Shown piece by piece: positions 53,801 through 64,000 of a stretch of DNA of 64,000 nucleotides; the first letter of the stretch is position 1, and the number at the start of each line of letters is the position of its first letter. The notes beneath the pieces were generated by a model, which had not been told where the DNA came from, searched no databases, and was given only the letters and a program-made list of their open reading frames with translations. The stretch lies in the NCBI RefSeq assembly GCF_017654505.1, contig NC_054553.1, positions 3,575,974 through 3,639,973 of the forward strand, written 5' to 3'. The translations under genes and the position numbers were made by a program. Origin of the DNA: Polyodon spathula (lineage: Eukaryota; Chordata; Actinopteri; Acipenseriformes; Polyodontidae).

Positions 53801-56800
53801 CTGGGTTACAATGAAAGGGATTGGTAAGAGCGTGCTTTCTTTAAGTTAAGATTTGCTTTTAAAACTGAAAAATACTGAAAACAGCTTCAAATACAAACAC
53901 CTGAACACACAATAAATATATATTTTATTTATTTATTTATTTTTTCCCATGGAATGTATTTAACTCCTGTGTAGCTGGAGACTTGCGTCTTGCCGTGCAA
54001 ATGTTATAATCTCAGAACCCCGCTCTGTAACTGCGGTTCCGACCCTGGGAAGGCCTGAAAGGAAGAGCCCTGGGGTCAGTTCGGTGTGCCCCACTCCCCC
54101 GGGTTCAGTTCGGTGTGCCCCACTCCCCCAGGTTCACCTTGAAGACGTGGAAAGCCTCAAACTGGATGTTGCGGCTGTTGTCTCTCAGCATGTTCATCAT
54201 CAGCTTGAGGTTCTCGGGCCGGCTGATGTACTTGGTCATGACTGTGAAGTTGTGTCGGTCCAGCAGCAGCTCTCCCAGCAACTGTGAGGGATACCATGCA
54301 CTCAATTCAATCACAAGAGAGGCACGTGCTCAGGTTATAACATATTATATACACCTGACCCGCTCTGTTACACCAACATCTTCTCATAAAGCACACTGCA
54401 TATTTAATGCCATTACCCACGTCTTTAGAACTGTTGTCACTTTGCAGTCTACCGTGTATTTCTATGGTTCCGGGGTTTAATAGACCTTCCAAGCAGTCAC
54501 TTTTCTACCGGACACAGCCATGTTGCATTCCTATATAAGTTTCCACAATGCAATAATAATAGAGGGCAAATCAGTGACAAATTGAGTTCATGCAAAGCTA
54601 TAACGAGGTGTCTGGAGAGCGCTGTTCATCTATTAACATGTCCTTCTATTGCATTGCAATACAATTCACTGCTGCTGTGTACTGTGTTCTCATGGCAGGT
54701 GAGTCTCACAATAAAGTAATCAATGCAGTTAAGCAGTACCTTCAAAGACTGTCGTTTGGTCACGTAATTTTCTGAATGCAGCAGCTTCTCATACTCTGTA
54801 AACACCTAAAACACAAATCAGTACAATGATTTATTTTACACACACTATAAATATGTAACTCTGAAAGTGAATACTGCAAGACCAAAAAGAAAGAAAGACG
54901 TGTAGAATAATGATCATAAAATACTTACTCGATCATAATTCGTCTCCAAGAAGTCCGCACACATGATCTTGTGCCTGGTCAGCAGGTCCTAAAAATTAAC
55001 AATGTAAAAATGCAAAAATGAAATGTATTGTTAAACAAAGCTTTATTCACCTTTAGATCACCTGACACTGTGGTTACCAGAGAGTTATTTGGAAATCAAA
55101 TACTGTTGAACCATGTAAATGAGTTTGTAAAATTGTGCAGCACTATGCAGCAACAGCAGCGGCATGACAGGGTGAAGATATTCGGTCAATTCAACAACCC
55201 CGCCATGAAATCACAACCCCCAATCCCTGATATACTCACTTCATTACTATATCATTCAGGTTTTAGAGCATCACATATAAATGAAAACATATATGCATGA
55301 ACAGCTGCTGTGTAAATATTAATAATCTAACCATGTACTTTTCCCATAATCTGCTACTCTTTATTTTTGCATGGAAAAAAAATTCTAAGCAGCGGAGTGT
55401 TTGCTTCACCTTGAAGGAGGCAAAGGCATCTGAGGCGATGTCAAAGGTGGACAGCTCCACGTATCTGAAGAAGTTGTACATCTGCTCCGAGAAGAGAATG
55501 GTGCGGGCCAGCGGCTCGTGACGAAGACACTCCCGCAGCATCATCCCGCAGTTCAGAGCCACCTCCGGACTCTCGTACCTGCGCCGGGAACAAGTCTGTC
55601 AGGGCGGGAGCGAGCCACACTCCCAGGGGCTGCCAACGCGTTTGATCCTGCAACATATCCTGCCCCCTTACTTGGCATCTCACTGGAGGCCCTCTGATTA
55701 TCCAAACATCAGAACTGTGCTGCTGTTTTTAAGGGTTCATCTCCAACCCAGAAAACAATTCTTGATTTTACAGGAAAATTAATATACTGTAAGCTAGTGC
55801 TCAAGGTCACTGGCGCATTGCAGCGATGATGCTTTCATAACAATGCAAATATGCAATCTGCATTCCAAATGGTGTCGGAGCTGTGGTGCAGGCAGAATGA
55901 GAACTGAACTATGTTTAGTAAACAGCGATTTTTCTAAAGCTGACCCTGAGCTGCCTCAAAGGGCCAACGTCATTTAATCTTTTATTAGGATCTGGAGCCA
56001 AGCAACTTTGATTTGGTAACATTTCAGTACCAGAGCTTAAAATTTACCTTGAGAGAAGCGTGAATTTTAAACCCAACCTAAACATCGTACCCTGATAGCT
56101 AGCGTTTGCTGATGGGCTCTGATATGAACGCGTTCAACCCCCCCAGGGCAGATGAGTTAGAGTGGGGTGCTCCTCCAGCACTTCACGCAGCTTGCTCACC
56201 CCTTCAGCAGCATGAAGAGTATCTGTGTGTGGGAGGAGATGTACTCCACAGTCGGGGTCCGGGTGCCAATCTGTCTGCGCAGGATGTTACTGAAAATCTG
56301 GACCACGTCCTTCTTACCCTGAGTACAACATGTGAAATTATTTGTTTGGTTTTTTTTTACCCTAACAATTCATACAGCATTATAATCCATCCGATGGTAC
56401 CACCAAGCACCTCAGCCGTTTCTACTTTCACAATAATACCAAATACATAAATAATCAAATAATACTAATTCTGCACACTTGGTAGGGGTAACAGCTGCGT
56501 GGACATGCTGCTTCAGTATGTTCAGGTTGGCTATCGACGTGCTCAGCGCTACACATGCAGCAACCCCCTCACCCTTGCCCTCACTCACCTCGAAGTCTAT
56601 CCTCTGCAGGTTGGCTATCAGTGCAATCAGCAGGTTGGTGTTGTACAGCTCCTGAGCCAGCTGTGCCACGGCCTCAGTCTGCGGCTCCTTGTCACTGGTG
56701 CCGTACAGGACCTCCTTCAGGGAGGCCAGGCTCTTTGACATCTCTTCAGTCACCTGCGCGGGTGGGAGAGCGAAGCGCTGCTCAAACACACTGCGACAAA

Positions 56801-57323
56801 GTCAACTACACAGCTCCCTGTTTCTCTGACTTGCACATTAAAAAAAAAACATTTTTTGAAGATGGCAATTTGGTGCCCCTGAAAGTATTCCCCTGCACTC
56901 CATTTCATTTTTGTTTACAGTCGTTTTACTCGAAAAGAAAAGAAAAAGCACTGCTAAACAGCTATAATGTTTATGCATCTTAAAAGTACTGTTGTCAAGA
57001 AAGTATTACCTCATATGCCCATGCTTCAAGGAGCGCTTCAAATATATGCTTGAATACAGGCACATGCAACAGCAGGTCTGACTGCTAAGGTGAATGTGAC
57101 ATCAACACTCGAACAAGTTAAAATAACGAAACACACTGATGCTCAAGAATGCTTAAATCACAACTGGACACGCGATTCCCCAAGATTAAAAAAATAAATA
57201 AATCACCTTTTCACATTTCTTGGTTTCCGTTGGCTCAAGTTTTTCCAATCCAGCCACGTTCTCTTTTAAACTCTTGACGATTTCGGCAGGAGTCTTCTGT
57301 GATTTTCCGAAGGGGAAAGGCAT
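53609..57323 (-). CDS. cab39l1: CAB39/MO25-family scaffold protein, complete
   Basis: MO25 proteins are armadillo-like helical-repeat scaffolds that bind STRAD and activate LKB1, and also activate STE20 kinases such as MST4 and OSR1/SPAK, in the cytoplasm. Eight minus-strand coding exons join in phase: 57207-57323, 56589-56753, 56200-56318, 55410-55578, 54929-54988, 54740-54805, 54138-54281 and 53609-53800. They total 1032 nt and encode 343 aa plus TAG; human CAB39 has 341 aa. Conserved blocks include [101 protein letters not shown] and [16 protein letters not shown]. It is roughly equally distant from CAB39 and CAB39L, so it is probably the third, fish-retained paralogue. Human Xq26 lacks a MO25 gene between CCDC160 and PHF6. 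Confidence 0.95.
54138..54281 (-). CDS. cab39l1: cab39l1 coding exon 7
   Basis: Residues 233-280: [31 protein letters not shown] and [11 protein letters not shown], the most conserved part of the family. Acceptor CCCTCACAG|TTGCTG, donor TTCAAG|GTGAAC. Confidence 0.96.
54740..54805 (-). CDS. cab39l1: cab39l1 coding exon 6
   Basis: The 66-nt exon encodes residues 211-232, [20 protein letters not shown] plus LK. Acceptor GTTTTAG|GTGTTT, donor TTGAAG|GTACTG. Confidence 0.94.
54929..54988 (-). CDS. cab39l1: cab39l1 coding exon 5
   Basis: The 60-nt exon encodes residues 191-210, [20 protein letters not shown]. Acceptor AATTTTTAG|GACCTG, donor GATCGA|GTAAGT. Confidence 0.93.
55410..55578 (-). CDS. 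cab39l1: cab39l1 coding exon 4
   Basis: Residues 134-190: [40 protein letters not shown] and AFASFK. Exactly as long as the human CAB39 segment. Acceptor CGGCGCAG|GTACGAG, donor TTCAAG|GTGAAG. Confidence 0.95.
56200..56318 (-). CDS. cab39l1: cab39l1 coding exon 3
   Basis: Residues 95-133 and two bases of codon 134: [20 protein letters not shown], then TPTVEYI and LFMLLKG. Acceptor TGTACTCAG|GGTAAG, donor AAGGG|GTGAGC (phase 2). Confidence 0.94.
56589..56753 (-). CDS. cab39l1: cab39l1 coding exon 2
   Basis: Residues 40-94, [19 protein letters not shown] through NLQRIDFE. Acceptor CCCGCGCAG|GTGACT, donor TTCGAG|GTGAGT; phase 0 on both sides. Confidence 0.95.
57207..57323 (-). CDS. cab39l1: cab39l1 coding exon 1
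   Basis: Encodes residues 1-39 ([19 protein letters not shown] onward to KKCEK). The ATG at 57321-57323 opens the family-typical MPFPFGKS start. Donor AAAAG|GTGATT. A probable 5' UTR acceptor (CTTTTATGTAG) lies upstream near 57378. Confidence 0.93.
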
Positions 57324-59847
57324 GTTTAGGAGTCTGTGATGGTGGAGCCAGGGGAAAGGGGGCTGCTTACTTACACCTACATAAAAGAGCAGAAGAGATC
57401 AGAACAGCAGGCATGGCTGGAGCGCTGGACTGACAACCCTGAGGTTACTGACTAGATTAACAGAACATTCATTACATAAAGATAGTTCACAATCACAAAG
57501 CAGTTCAGAAATTGCACATCTTTCCCAAACACAGAATTTGTCATACGATCATTATGGTACCTGCGATTGTTTATGTAGAATAAAAAGAGTAAATAATTAA
57601 TATGTGGAGTTGTTGATGTTTTTTAGTGCCATTGTAATTACTGCAGCATAACTCTAACTGAACGAAATAGCACTGGGATTGCATTTTGTCAAACAAGCTA
57701 CCGTCTGACAGCATCCTGTTCTCCTGGCACTAAAACAAAAAATGACGGCTGTCACTTGCAATTTTTCTGAAGCACTGGTATTTGCAGTTTTTGGAGGAGG
57801 TCTGTGAAACTCTCCAAGCATTACAGTGGTCTCCACCGTGTATAAGGCTGTGGATGACTGGACTACAGTAATGTGTCAGGCGTGTGGCCTGGACTCTGTC
57901 CAATAAAGGGTAATGGCTCTCAATGGTATAGCGAGCTATCTACTGCAGGAGGCAGGTGTGGGCAGTCTTTGTAAAGATGGAAGCTGCAGTCTGTATTCAT
58001 TAAGCCAGGTGACACCCAGTAACCATTGAGACTGGCAAGACAACACAAACAGACAGCAGAAGATAATAAAATATTACATGAGCAATTATTAACACAACTC
58101 ATAGACAACTAGTTTTTTTTTTTCTGTGAAATTAATCTGCTACATGTTATTGTCCTTCAAGATACAGAAGTAATGTGCATTGCTATCCACAAACGTTTAT
58201 GCAATTATGCATTGCACTGCACCCATCTCAGCAAGCTAAAAGGATCACTGTCATTCTGCCTGCATTAGAGGTTCAATTAATGACAGGTGTATCTATTCTA
58301 TGATCCACAATCTGCGAACAGGTTCAAAGGTTTAACTAATAGCACCCTGCTATTTCCTCAGCTTTATTTGCTTGAATGTGTCCCCATCCAGTACACTACC
58401 CCCAGGCTGCCCCAGTACTAAACTGAAGTTTCCTACAAGGATATGTTGCATGCATGTATTTCGGGTGGATTAAAGTCAGGAGTCGTTTTCTGGCTTTGTA
58501 CATTCCTTCCTAGAAGCAGCAGCATCGTAGCTGGGAGCTGGCACACGTCATATCAGCTACCACATGTCATATTCTAAGTGACTGGCACCCTCAGTTCTTT
58601 TTGGAAACTGGTTTTGGCATTACAGATCACAATGGAAAATGCCAGTATGCTCCTTTCACGAGGGTTATATTAAAAGGACAACAACACAGTTCATTTAAAT
58701 GACGAGGGTGCAGGCATTAAACGAAGCACCTCTTTAATGGAGCCGTCACGGGGGAGGGGGCGATCGATAACCGAGACGACTGTGCTTCTTCCATCACCGC
58801 ATTACGCAACGCGTGGAAGGATCCCGGTTGCAGGACGCCAGTTACACCCGTCCCTGGGAATGCGACTCAACGAGGGCGTTGTGTGCGTCGTGTTGACGGA
58901 GTTCTCGATTTCTATTTCTCTATTTACAGTGCAGTGGCGTGGTTGGGAATGCCATACAAAAAGACCAGGGGTACGGGCAAAAAAAGAAATCGCATTAACA
59001 CCGCATAGAATTTGGTACTGATTTATTTAAACTTTAACAGAAGGGCGTTTTTTACCTCCAGACGATACCGTTTAAGACAGCTGGCATGTACGATCTGAAC
59101 CGGTTTACTGTAACCCGTTTCCCCTACGTATATTACAGGTTTTTGCATAGCCATCAGTTTGGTTCTTTTTTTAAAAAAAAAATCACCGCCATCAGACTTC
59201 ATTTTACGAATAAATAACATCCTCCTGAAACCAGTCCTGTACAGCACGGATTCGGATAAATGCGCCGTTTCCCGTTCTACCGAATCGTTGTTTTGTTTGT
59301 TTGTTTTAGTTACTGCGTAGGGTTTTCTGCACAGTCAGTAGTATCACACCAACGCTGTTCTTGTCCCCCGGCTAACGTCACAGCTCGCAGCTATTTAATC
59401 CCAGTGGTTTGTGAGCGCTACGAAGCGCCTGTCTGTTACTGTTTTAATTCGGTACGTGTCCGCCTCTCGTTGCTGTGATATTGACTGTTAGTGATCTAGG
59501 GGAGTTCCTCGTCTCTGCTAGCTAGCATTGCGCAGATGTGTCTGTGTGTGCCAGAGCTGGTACTTTTCCAAACCGATATCCGGTATCAGTCAATTGTCTT
59601 CGAAAAAAAAAAAGAAAAACGTAAGAAAATATATACGGCAAATGGAAAACACTTTTTCTAAGCGGCTACCTAACATTACCTTTTATGCTACATCTAACAT
59701 AATACAACAACAAAACAAACATCGAAACAAAAACACAGTTCACTAGAGGGCATCTGAATAGATTATTTGTTCTGTGTTTAAATTTCTTTTGGAAAATTAA
59801 GGCGCAAACGCTTCAGAGCAATATAAACCACAGCGCCGAGCACTCAC
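57324..59847. other. cab39l1 5' intron
   Basis: Between the ATG exon and the presumed non-coding first exon. No coding similarity and no long repeat; unremarkable sequence with a short (GTTT)n near 59290. Confidence 0.55.
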
Positions 59848-60080
59848 CCGGTCCGTCTTCCGTGCGCGCTAGTGCTGAAACTAAAACTGTCTCTCACTTC
59901 TGCCCGGCCCCTCTCTATCTATCTCTCTATCTCTCTATCTCTCTTTCTCTCTCCCTCTCTCCGTAGCTGGGCGGTGTTTGCGGCGCTCGGATTGACAGCG
60001 CCGAGGGCCAATCAGAGGCCGAGGAAGCGAGAGCCGAGAGACGGCGCCGCTGCTTCCATTTGAAGCTCTGCAGCGCGCAG
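59848..60080 (-). promoter_or_regulatory. cab39l1: cab39l1 non-coding exon 1 and CpG promoter (candidate)
   Basis: CpG-rich region (gcgctcggattgacagcgcc, gagacggcgccgctgc, ctgcagcgcgcag) with a consensus donor CCGG|GTGAGTG at 59841-59847 on the minus strand and a CCAAT at 60008-60012. A TCTA/CTCT microsatellite (59910-59960) lies inside the presumed first exon. The start site is not resolved. Confidence 0.6.
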
Positions 60081-60520
60081 TGACACTTAGCAAGCATAGC
60101 CAAACAAAGGACTCTCTAATCATTAGTTTAGTTTCCAGTGTGAAACACACGCGAACTTATAATGTTAATCAAAATGCACCCTGAAATATTTTTGGCCAGC
60201 TCCAGATGTTATGTTCATAACATATTTAACATACCATCAAAGTATTGCATGGAAGTGGTATTGATCAGGCAGTACAACGTGCAATACAGAGTAAATGCGT
60301 TACCCACAGCAAAGCAAGGGCGTGCTTTATTCTACTTATCAATAACTCCTTTGTTAAAATGCGCACTTTCATGCTGTATAGAATTATTGAAAGAAGCGAG
60401 GGGCGTGAAGCCCCGCCCAAATGTGCTGACGTCCGCAAAAGAGGCGTGCCAAGTTTTTTTCTAATGTTTGTATTCGTGTTCTTCCTAAATATTATACTGT
60501 CCACATGACCATAGATATTC

Positions 60521-60662
60521 AAATGACACTGTCCTTTTCCAACAGGACACTCCATTGATTCACGGTGGTAAAGACAAGCACATATTCATATTCATATGTG
60601 ACAAAAAGATATATCTCAATGGAGTTAATGCATTGTGCTGTTGGAAAAGGACAGTGTCATTT
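60521..60662. repeat. nested 24-bp perfect inverted repeat between divergent promoters
   Basis: Outer arms 60521-60544 and 60639-60662 are exact reverse complements (aaatgacactgtccttttcc + aaca). Inside, actccattga (60549-60558) pairs with tcaatggagt (60616-60625), and cacatat...atatgtg pairs near 60580-60600. The 142-nt unit can fold into a long cruciform; it resembles a palindromic MITE. Confidence 0.94.
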
Positions 60663-61019
60663 ATTATGTACCAGTATACAAGAATACGGTGGAGCCAACG
60701 AATGGGGAGCGTCTGCGAGAACCACGTGACCGCAAACGGTTATTGGGCAGAGTGAACTCTGAAGCCTTTGCCACCATGTTAGGTGTTGGCAAGTGAGACG
60801 ACATTTCCTGTAAAATATACTCGGGTTGCGCTTTGTTTTCTGACTGTGATATTAAATTATTTGCAGAGCCAATAACGTTTAAACTCAATAACTCACTGAA
60901 TCCTTTGCAATTGAACGGTTTCAAAACATTACAATTCTAGTAACGTTAATATTACTTTCAAGCTTACTGGGGTGAGCCACCGGTTTGCACAAGTTAATCA
61001 AACACTATCGTGGGCAGCC
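60663..61019. other. intergenic DNA between cab39l1 and PHF6 promoters
   Basis: Non-coding. The only notable site is an E-box of CLEAR/USF type, ccacgtgacc, at 60722-60731. Confidence 0.5.
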
Positions 61020-61311
61020 TCTGATTGATTTGCAATGGCGACGGCAAAACACAGGTTGTCTTTCGTTTCCTCGCATGCTGGCCGTGGGAGTTTACTGCAA
61101 AGGGAAGGGCTTGTCCCAGCCTGTGCGTGGATGCGTCGCCTAGCACCGCCCGTCCTTGCTTTCTACGCCGCAACGTCACCTGATTGCAGCGCAGTGAACG
61201 CCGCGGAATCCGCCAGCGCTCTCGCATCGCAACTGGGAAAAAAAAAACACATTTTTTTGAAAACACCATCCAACGGAGCAACGCGATTGAAACAGTAGCA
61301 CGGCTGGAAGG
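61020..61311 (+). promoter_or_regulatory. phf6: PHF6 CpG promoter and non-coding exon 1 (candidate)
   Basis: CpG-rich (atggcgacggcaaaac, gcctagcaccgcccgtcctt, gtgaacgccgcggaatccgc) and ending in a strong donor CTGGAAG|GGTAAGG or AAGG|GTAAGG at about 61311. Human PHF6 also has a non-coding first exon. The upstream ATG frame at 61035 is open for 87 codons but resembles nothing known. Confidence 0.6.
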
Positions 61312-61755
61312 GTAAGGCGCCCGTTCTCGCCCTCTTTAGCCTTTCTCGCTAGTTTGATCGTGGGTAGTGTCACAGTGGGGTGTGTGGCATGAGTGGACGT
61401 GATGCAACCCCCCCCCTCCCCTGTTTCTGGTACCGTCTGCTGTGGTATAGCGCGACTGCGCTTCACTGAGACCAGCGGGTTACCCCTTAAAATCGAGCCT
61501 CTTTTTAAAGGTTTGTGAAAGAATCGCTACTACCAAATGAACTGGACACCAAGACCCCCAGCGTCTCCACCCGCTCCGTGGCCTGCTGTGTTTAACCGCA
61601 CCAAATCCAGCGGGCCCAGGAGCCGGACAGGCAGGCAGCCTGTACAGGTTTAGTTGGGGCCCCCGGAGCCAAATACATTTGGGGTAACCTACACCCCTTT
61701 AAAAAAAAAAAAAAAAAAAAGTGGCTTTTTTTTTTGTGCGTTTTTTGAATGCACG

Positions 61756-61842
61756 ACCCGCAGTGTATATAGTTGTAACCCGCAGTGTATATAGTTGTAA
61801 CCCGCAGTGTATATAGTTGTAACCCGCAGTGTATATAGTTGT
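61756..61842. repeat. 22-bp tandem repeat, four copies
   Basis: Four identical or nearly identical copies of acccgcagtgtatatagttg + ta in PHF6 intron 1, about 450 nt after the presumed first exon. Confidence 0.97.
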
Positions 61843-63116
61843 CCCATACTGTGTTTAAAGTGTAGTGGAAGGGCGCATGTTCACAATGCAGCGCTGTGTT
61901 AGTGCAGTTTGTAAGCAGAGCGCGTTATTTGTATTTTTCGGGTCGGTCGAGTTTATTTTTTTTTCTGGTTTGACGTGCGAGAGGCGAGTGAGAGCTCTGG
62001 AGTCTAACAGCGCGGCTATCCGATATTATATATAACATTATTCTTATTAATATTAATAAGAATTATAATAATACATTTTGACAGCGATTTCAGTTTTGCC
62101 TGCCAGTTTAATCGTTTAGTTAAGAAACCGTAGTGAATGTTACAATAACATTATTATTTTTTTAACTTTGGTTTTTTTTTACAGGATAAGGTGAAATTTT
62201 AACCCTTTTTTATTTATTTATTTATTTATTTATTTGTTACCTGTTCTGAATTCCTCCCGCGGCGCCTTCGTCAGGGTCAGTGCTTGATTTCATCCAGCGT
62301 TAATGTTGCGTTTCGCAGAGCTAGTCGACAATAGTGTTATTGGACACATTATAAAATAAATATGTGTTGTTTTCAGTTCGCATATATTTGGCAAGATAAA
62401 ATAGTGAGGCATACAGAGCGACCATAAGAAGAGTTTTGATGTTATTCTTCATTCACTGCCATTTCATCAACCGCCCGGTCTCTTCAACAGTGTCGGAGAT
62501 GAGTTGGTATTTACCGGGGTTAAGCGTTCACCTCCTTGGGTAAAATCTAACGGTACCGTACACTTTGACCTGTGGCCTGATAAGCTGCATTGATATGGTC
62601 ATGTGACGCGCTTGGTTTCTGGATGATAAAGACCTATATCTTGGAGATGTTGCCACTGCACTCTGTACAGGGTTGTGTTCTGTGATGCTGTAGGTCAGCT
62701 TTGATCTTGGGCATTGTACAAGAAAAATTAACCCTTTCCTGGCAGTCATTTTAAGAGCTATCTGCACCGCCCTGTATAACTCGCATTCCAGTTACCATTT
62801 GAGATAGCAGTTTCATATTTGCAGGGCAATAGCAGCACAGCATGGCAGATGTAGCTTGGCGACCTTTACGTGGACCTCTGACCCAATAAAGTTGCCCTGT
62901 TGAGGTCATGTGACCTTTTTTGGTTTGTGCATGATGGCGGCCGCACTCTTTTTAGATATTGACTTTGTATTGATCACCCAGATGTATTCTGTGATGATCA
63001 GTCCAGTTTCATTGCACGTCTTGTCCATTATAAATTAACCCTTTATCTGCCGCAGTGTTTTTTCCGCCCAGGCTACATGCATGATCCAGTGCACACACTT
63101 TGATTTAGTGGATGGG

Positions 63117-63119
<3 letters not shown>

Positions 63120-63148
<29 letters not shown>
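63120..63148. repeat. G29 homopolymer
   Basis: 29 consecutive G, a G-quadruplex candidate in the coding strand of PHF6 intron 1, about 230 nt before the first coding exon. Confidence 0.95.
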
Positions 63149-63386
63149 TGCATGTGAAAGATTAATCTGCTTATTCTTTAACCCTGGCTGTACCTGAAGG
63201 TTCCGCCTCATCTTCGGAAATCACGTTGGAACCTCACAGGACTCTTAGGTCCCAGTCTGAGGTTGCATATAAACATATGCAAAAACAATATTCCTTTGTC
63301 CCATGTTTACTCCATGTGTACGCTATAAAGAAATTGCTTTGTGAATAACTTCATCTCGTGTGTGTGTGTGTGTGCTGAAGCAAACC

Positions 63387-63524
63387 ATGTCGAGCTCGGC
63401 TGGGCAGAAGAAAGGAGCTGCCAAGCTGCAGAAGTGTTCTTTCTGTAGGACCAGCAAGGACAAGGAGTGTGGACAGCTGCTTGTGTCCGACAACCAGAAG
63501 GTGGCAGCGCACCACAAGTGTCTG
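63387..63524 (+). CDS. phf6: PHF6 coding exon (start)
   Basis: Residues 1-46. The ATG at 63387 is six bases after the acceptor CTGAAG|CAAACC, which is preceded by a TG repeat in place of a normal pyrimidine tract. Donor TGTCTG|GTAAGT. Confidence 0.95.
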
Positions 63525-63897
63525 GTAAGTGGATCATCCCTCAACGGCCACTCTACAAACCAAATCTCACACTACTGCACCTTCAACAGCTCGGAAAGCA
63601 TTTGAGATGCAGACTCCGTATTTGCTGTGTTAGGCATAGTCCCCTTGCCGGTTGACGCAATGCTTTTAGTGGCCGATGATAAGAATTTATTAGGAAGATA
63701 CTTCCTAATTAATTTGTGGCCAGAGAGATGTTTGAAAAAATGAAATAAAACCGAAGGCAGTTGTATTGAACACACATGAACCCGCTCCCTCCCAGCTCTT
63801 CTCGTCTGCCCTGGTGACGTCGCACTCAGACAGCGAGAACATCGGAGGCTTCTCCATCGAGGACGTCAAGAAGGAGCTAAAGAGAGGGAACAAGCTG
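63387..63897 (+). CDS. phf6: PHF6, first two coding exons (gene continues right)
   Basis: PHF6 is a nucleolar and chromatin-associated protein with two extended PHD zinc fingers, acting in transcription and rRNA regulation. Coding exons 63387-63524 and 63796-63897 join in phase 0 and give 80 residues. They start [20 protein letters not shown] and contain [20 protein letters not shown], then [20 protein letters not shown] and [14 protein letters not shown]. Human PHF6 starts [20 protein letters not shown] with the same spacing. Zinc ligands of the first finger's opening half are C17, C20, C28, H42/H43 and C45. The remaining exons, including the second finger, are beyond the right edge. Confidence 0.96.
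63796..63897 (+). CDS. phf6: PHF6 second coding exon
   Basis: Residues 47-80, 102 nt, acceptor CTCCCTCCCAG|CTCTTC and donor AAGCTG|GTGAGT. It encodes the [20 protein letters not shown] block, the counterpart of human [20 protein letters not shown]. Confidence 0.95.
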
Positions 63898-63978
63898 GTG
63901 AGTGTCGGCTATCATTTTAACAAGAAACAAAGTCTTTGAAAAGCTTTGCCTTTAGTGGGTAACAATTTATTACAGTTC

Positions 63979-64000
63979 CAGGAATGGAAATAAGACTCCT
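63979..64000. mobile_element. start of palindromic MITE, cut by window edge
   Basis: The last 22 bases (ccaggaatggaaataagact and on) match the terminal inverted repeat of the 13476-13648 element. Only the end is visible. Confidence 0.7.

Larger units (their letters stand above)
61312..63380. other. PHF6 intron 1
   Basis: Contains a 22-bp tandem repeat (61756-61842), T-rich and (TTTA)n stretches, a diverged pair of related segments (62560-62765 and 62865-63060) and a G29 run (63120-63148). A (TG)n lies directly before the exon 2 acceptor. Confidence 0.65.

Noticed and set aside
61035..61298. Open frame starting ATGGCGACGGCAAAACAC upstream of PHF6
   Set aside because: It lies in the CpG promoter, has no known similarity, and PHF6 has its own conserved start at 63387.

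Overview
The window is vertebrate nuclear DNA: interrupted genes with GT-AG introns, CpG-rich promoters, abundant microsatellites and dispersed non-coding repeats. Two genes have orthology that can be read directly from their exons. GPC3 (glypican-3) lies on the minus strand at the left and PHF6 on the plus strand at the right edge. In human Xq26 the order is GPC3, the miR-106a~363 cluster, CCDC160, PHF6. The same order and orientation occur here, with a CAB39/MO25-family gene (best called cab39l1, as in fish) between CCDC160 and PHF6. The extra MO25 gene and the repeat types (for example the 24.0 kb and 27.8 kb copies resembling families I remember from sturgeon and paddlefish) suggest a ray-finned fish, probably a non-teleost such as an acipenseriform. 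That species call is inference.

Layout. 1-35.1 kb: GPC3 minus strand, six coding exons (461 codons) from the signal peptide to the conserved block ending in KHINQ; the 3' exons lie beyond the left edge. Introns carry minisatellites, GA/CA/TA microsatellites, perfect hairpins, MITE-like elements, a 5S-rRNA-derived SINE fragment and an inverted duplication. 35.1-38.9 kb: GPC3 promoter side, with a 28-bp tandem array. 38.99-40.12 kb: a microRNA cluster on the minus strand that I identified from its mature arms: miR-18b, miR-20b, a miR-19 and miR-363, plus a probable remnant of a miR-17/106 hairpin. No miR-92a is seen where the human cluster has one. 40.1-48.7 kb: AT-rich intergenic DNA with many trinucleotide repeats and two CpG-rich candidate promoters for the microRNA transcript. 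48.75-49.69 kb: a CCDC160 relic with in-frame stops and two compensating frameshifts. 53.6-57.3 kb: a complete eight-coding-exon cab39l1 on the minus strand (343 aa), with a probable non-coding first exon at 59.85-60.06 kb. 61.0-64.0 kb: the PHF6 promoter, a probable non-coding first exon and the first two coding exons; the gene continues off the right edge.

Roles. GPC3 is a GPI-anchored heparan-sulphate proteoglycan that tunes Hedgehog, Wnt and growth-factor signalling. The miR-17-family cluster is a proliferation regulator. CAB39-type scaffolds activate LKB1-STRAD and related kinases. PHF6 is a nucleolar and chromatin protein with two extended PHD fingers. They are linked by old synteny, not by an operon. 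The main points of interest are the reduced microRNA cluster, loss of the furin-site arginine in GPC3, a minisatellite that has copied the GPC3 exon 2 splice acceptor, the dead CCDC160 and several long hairpins.
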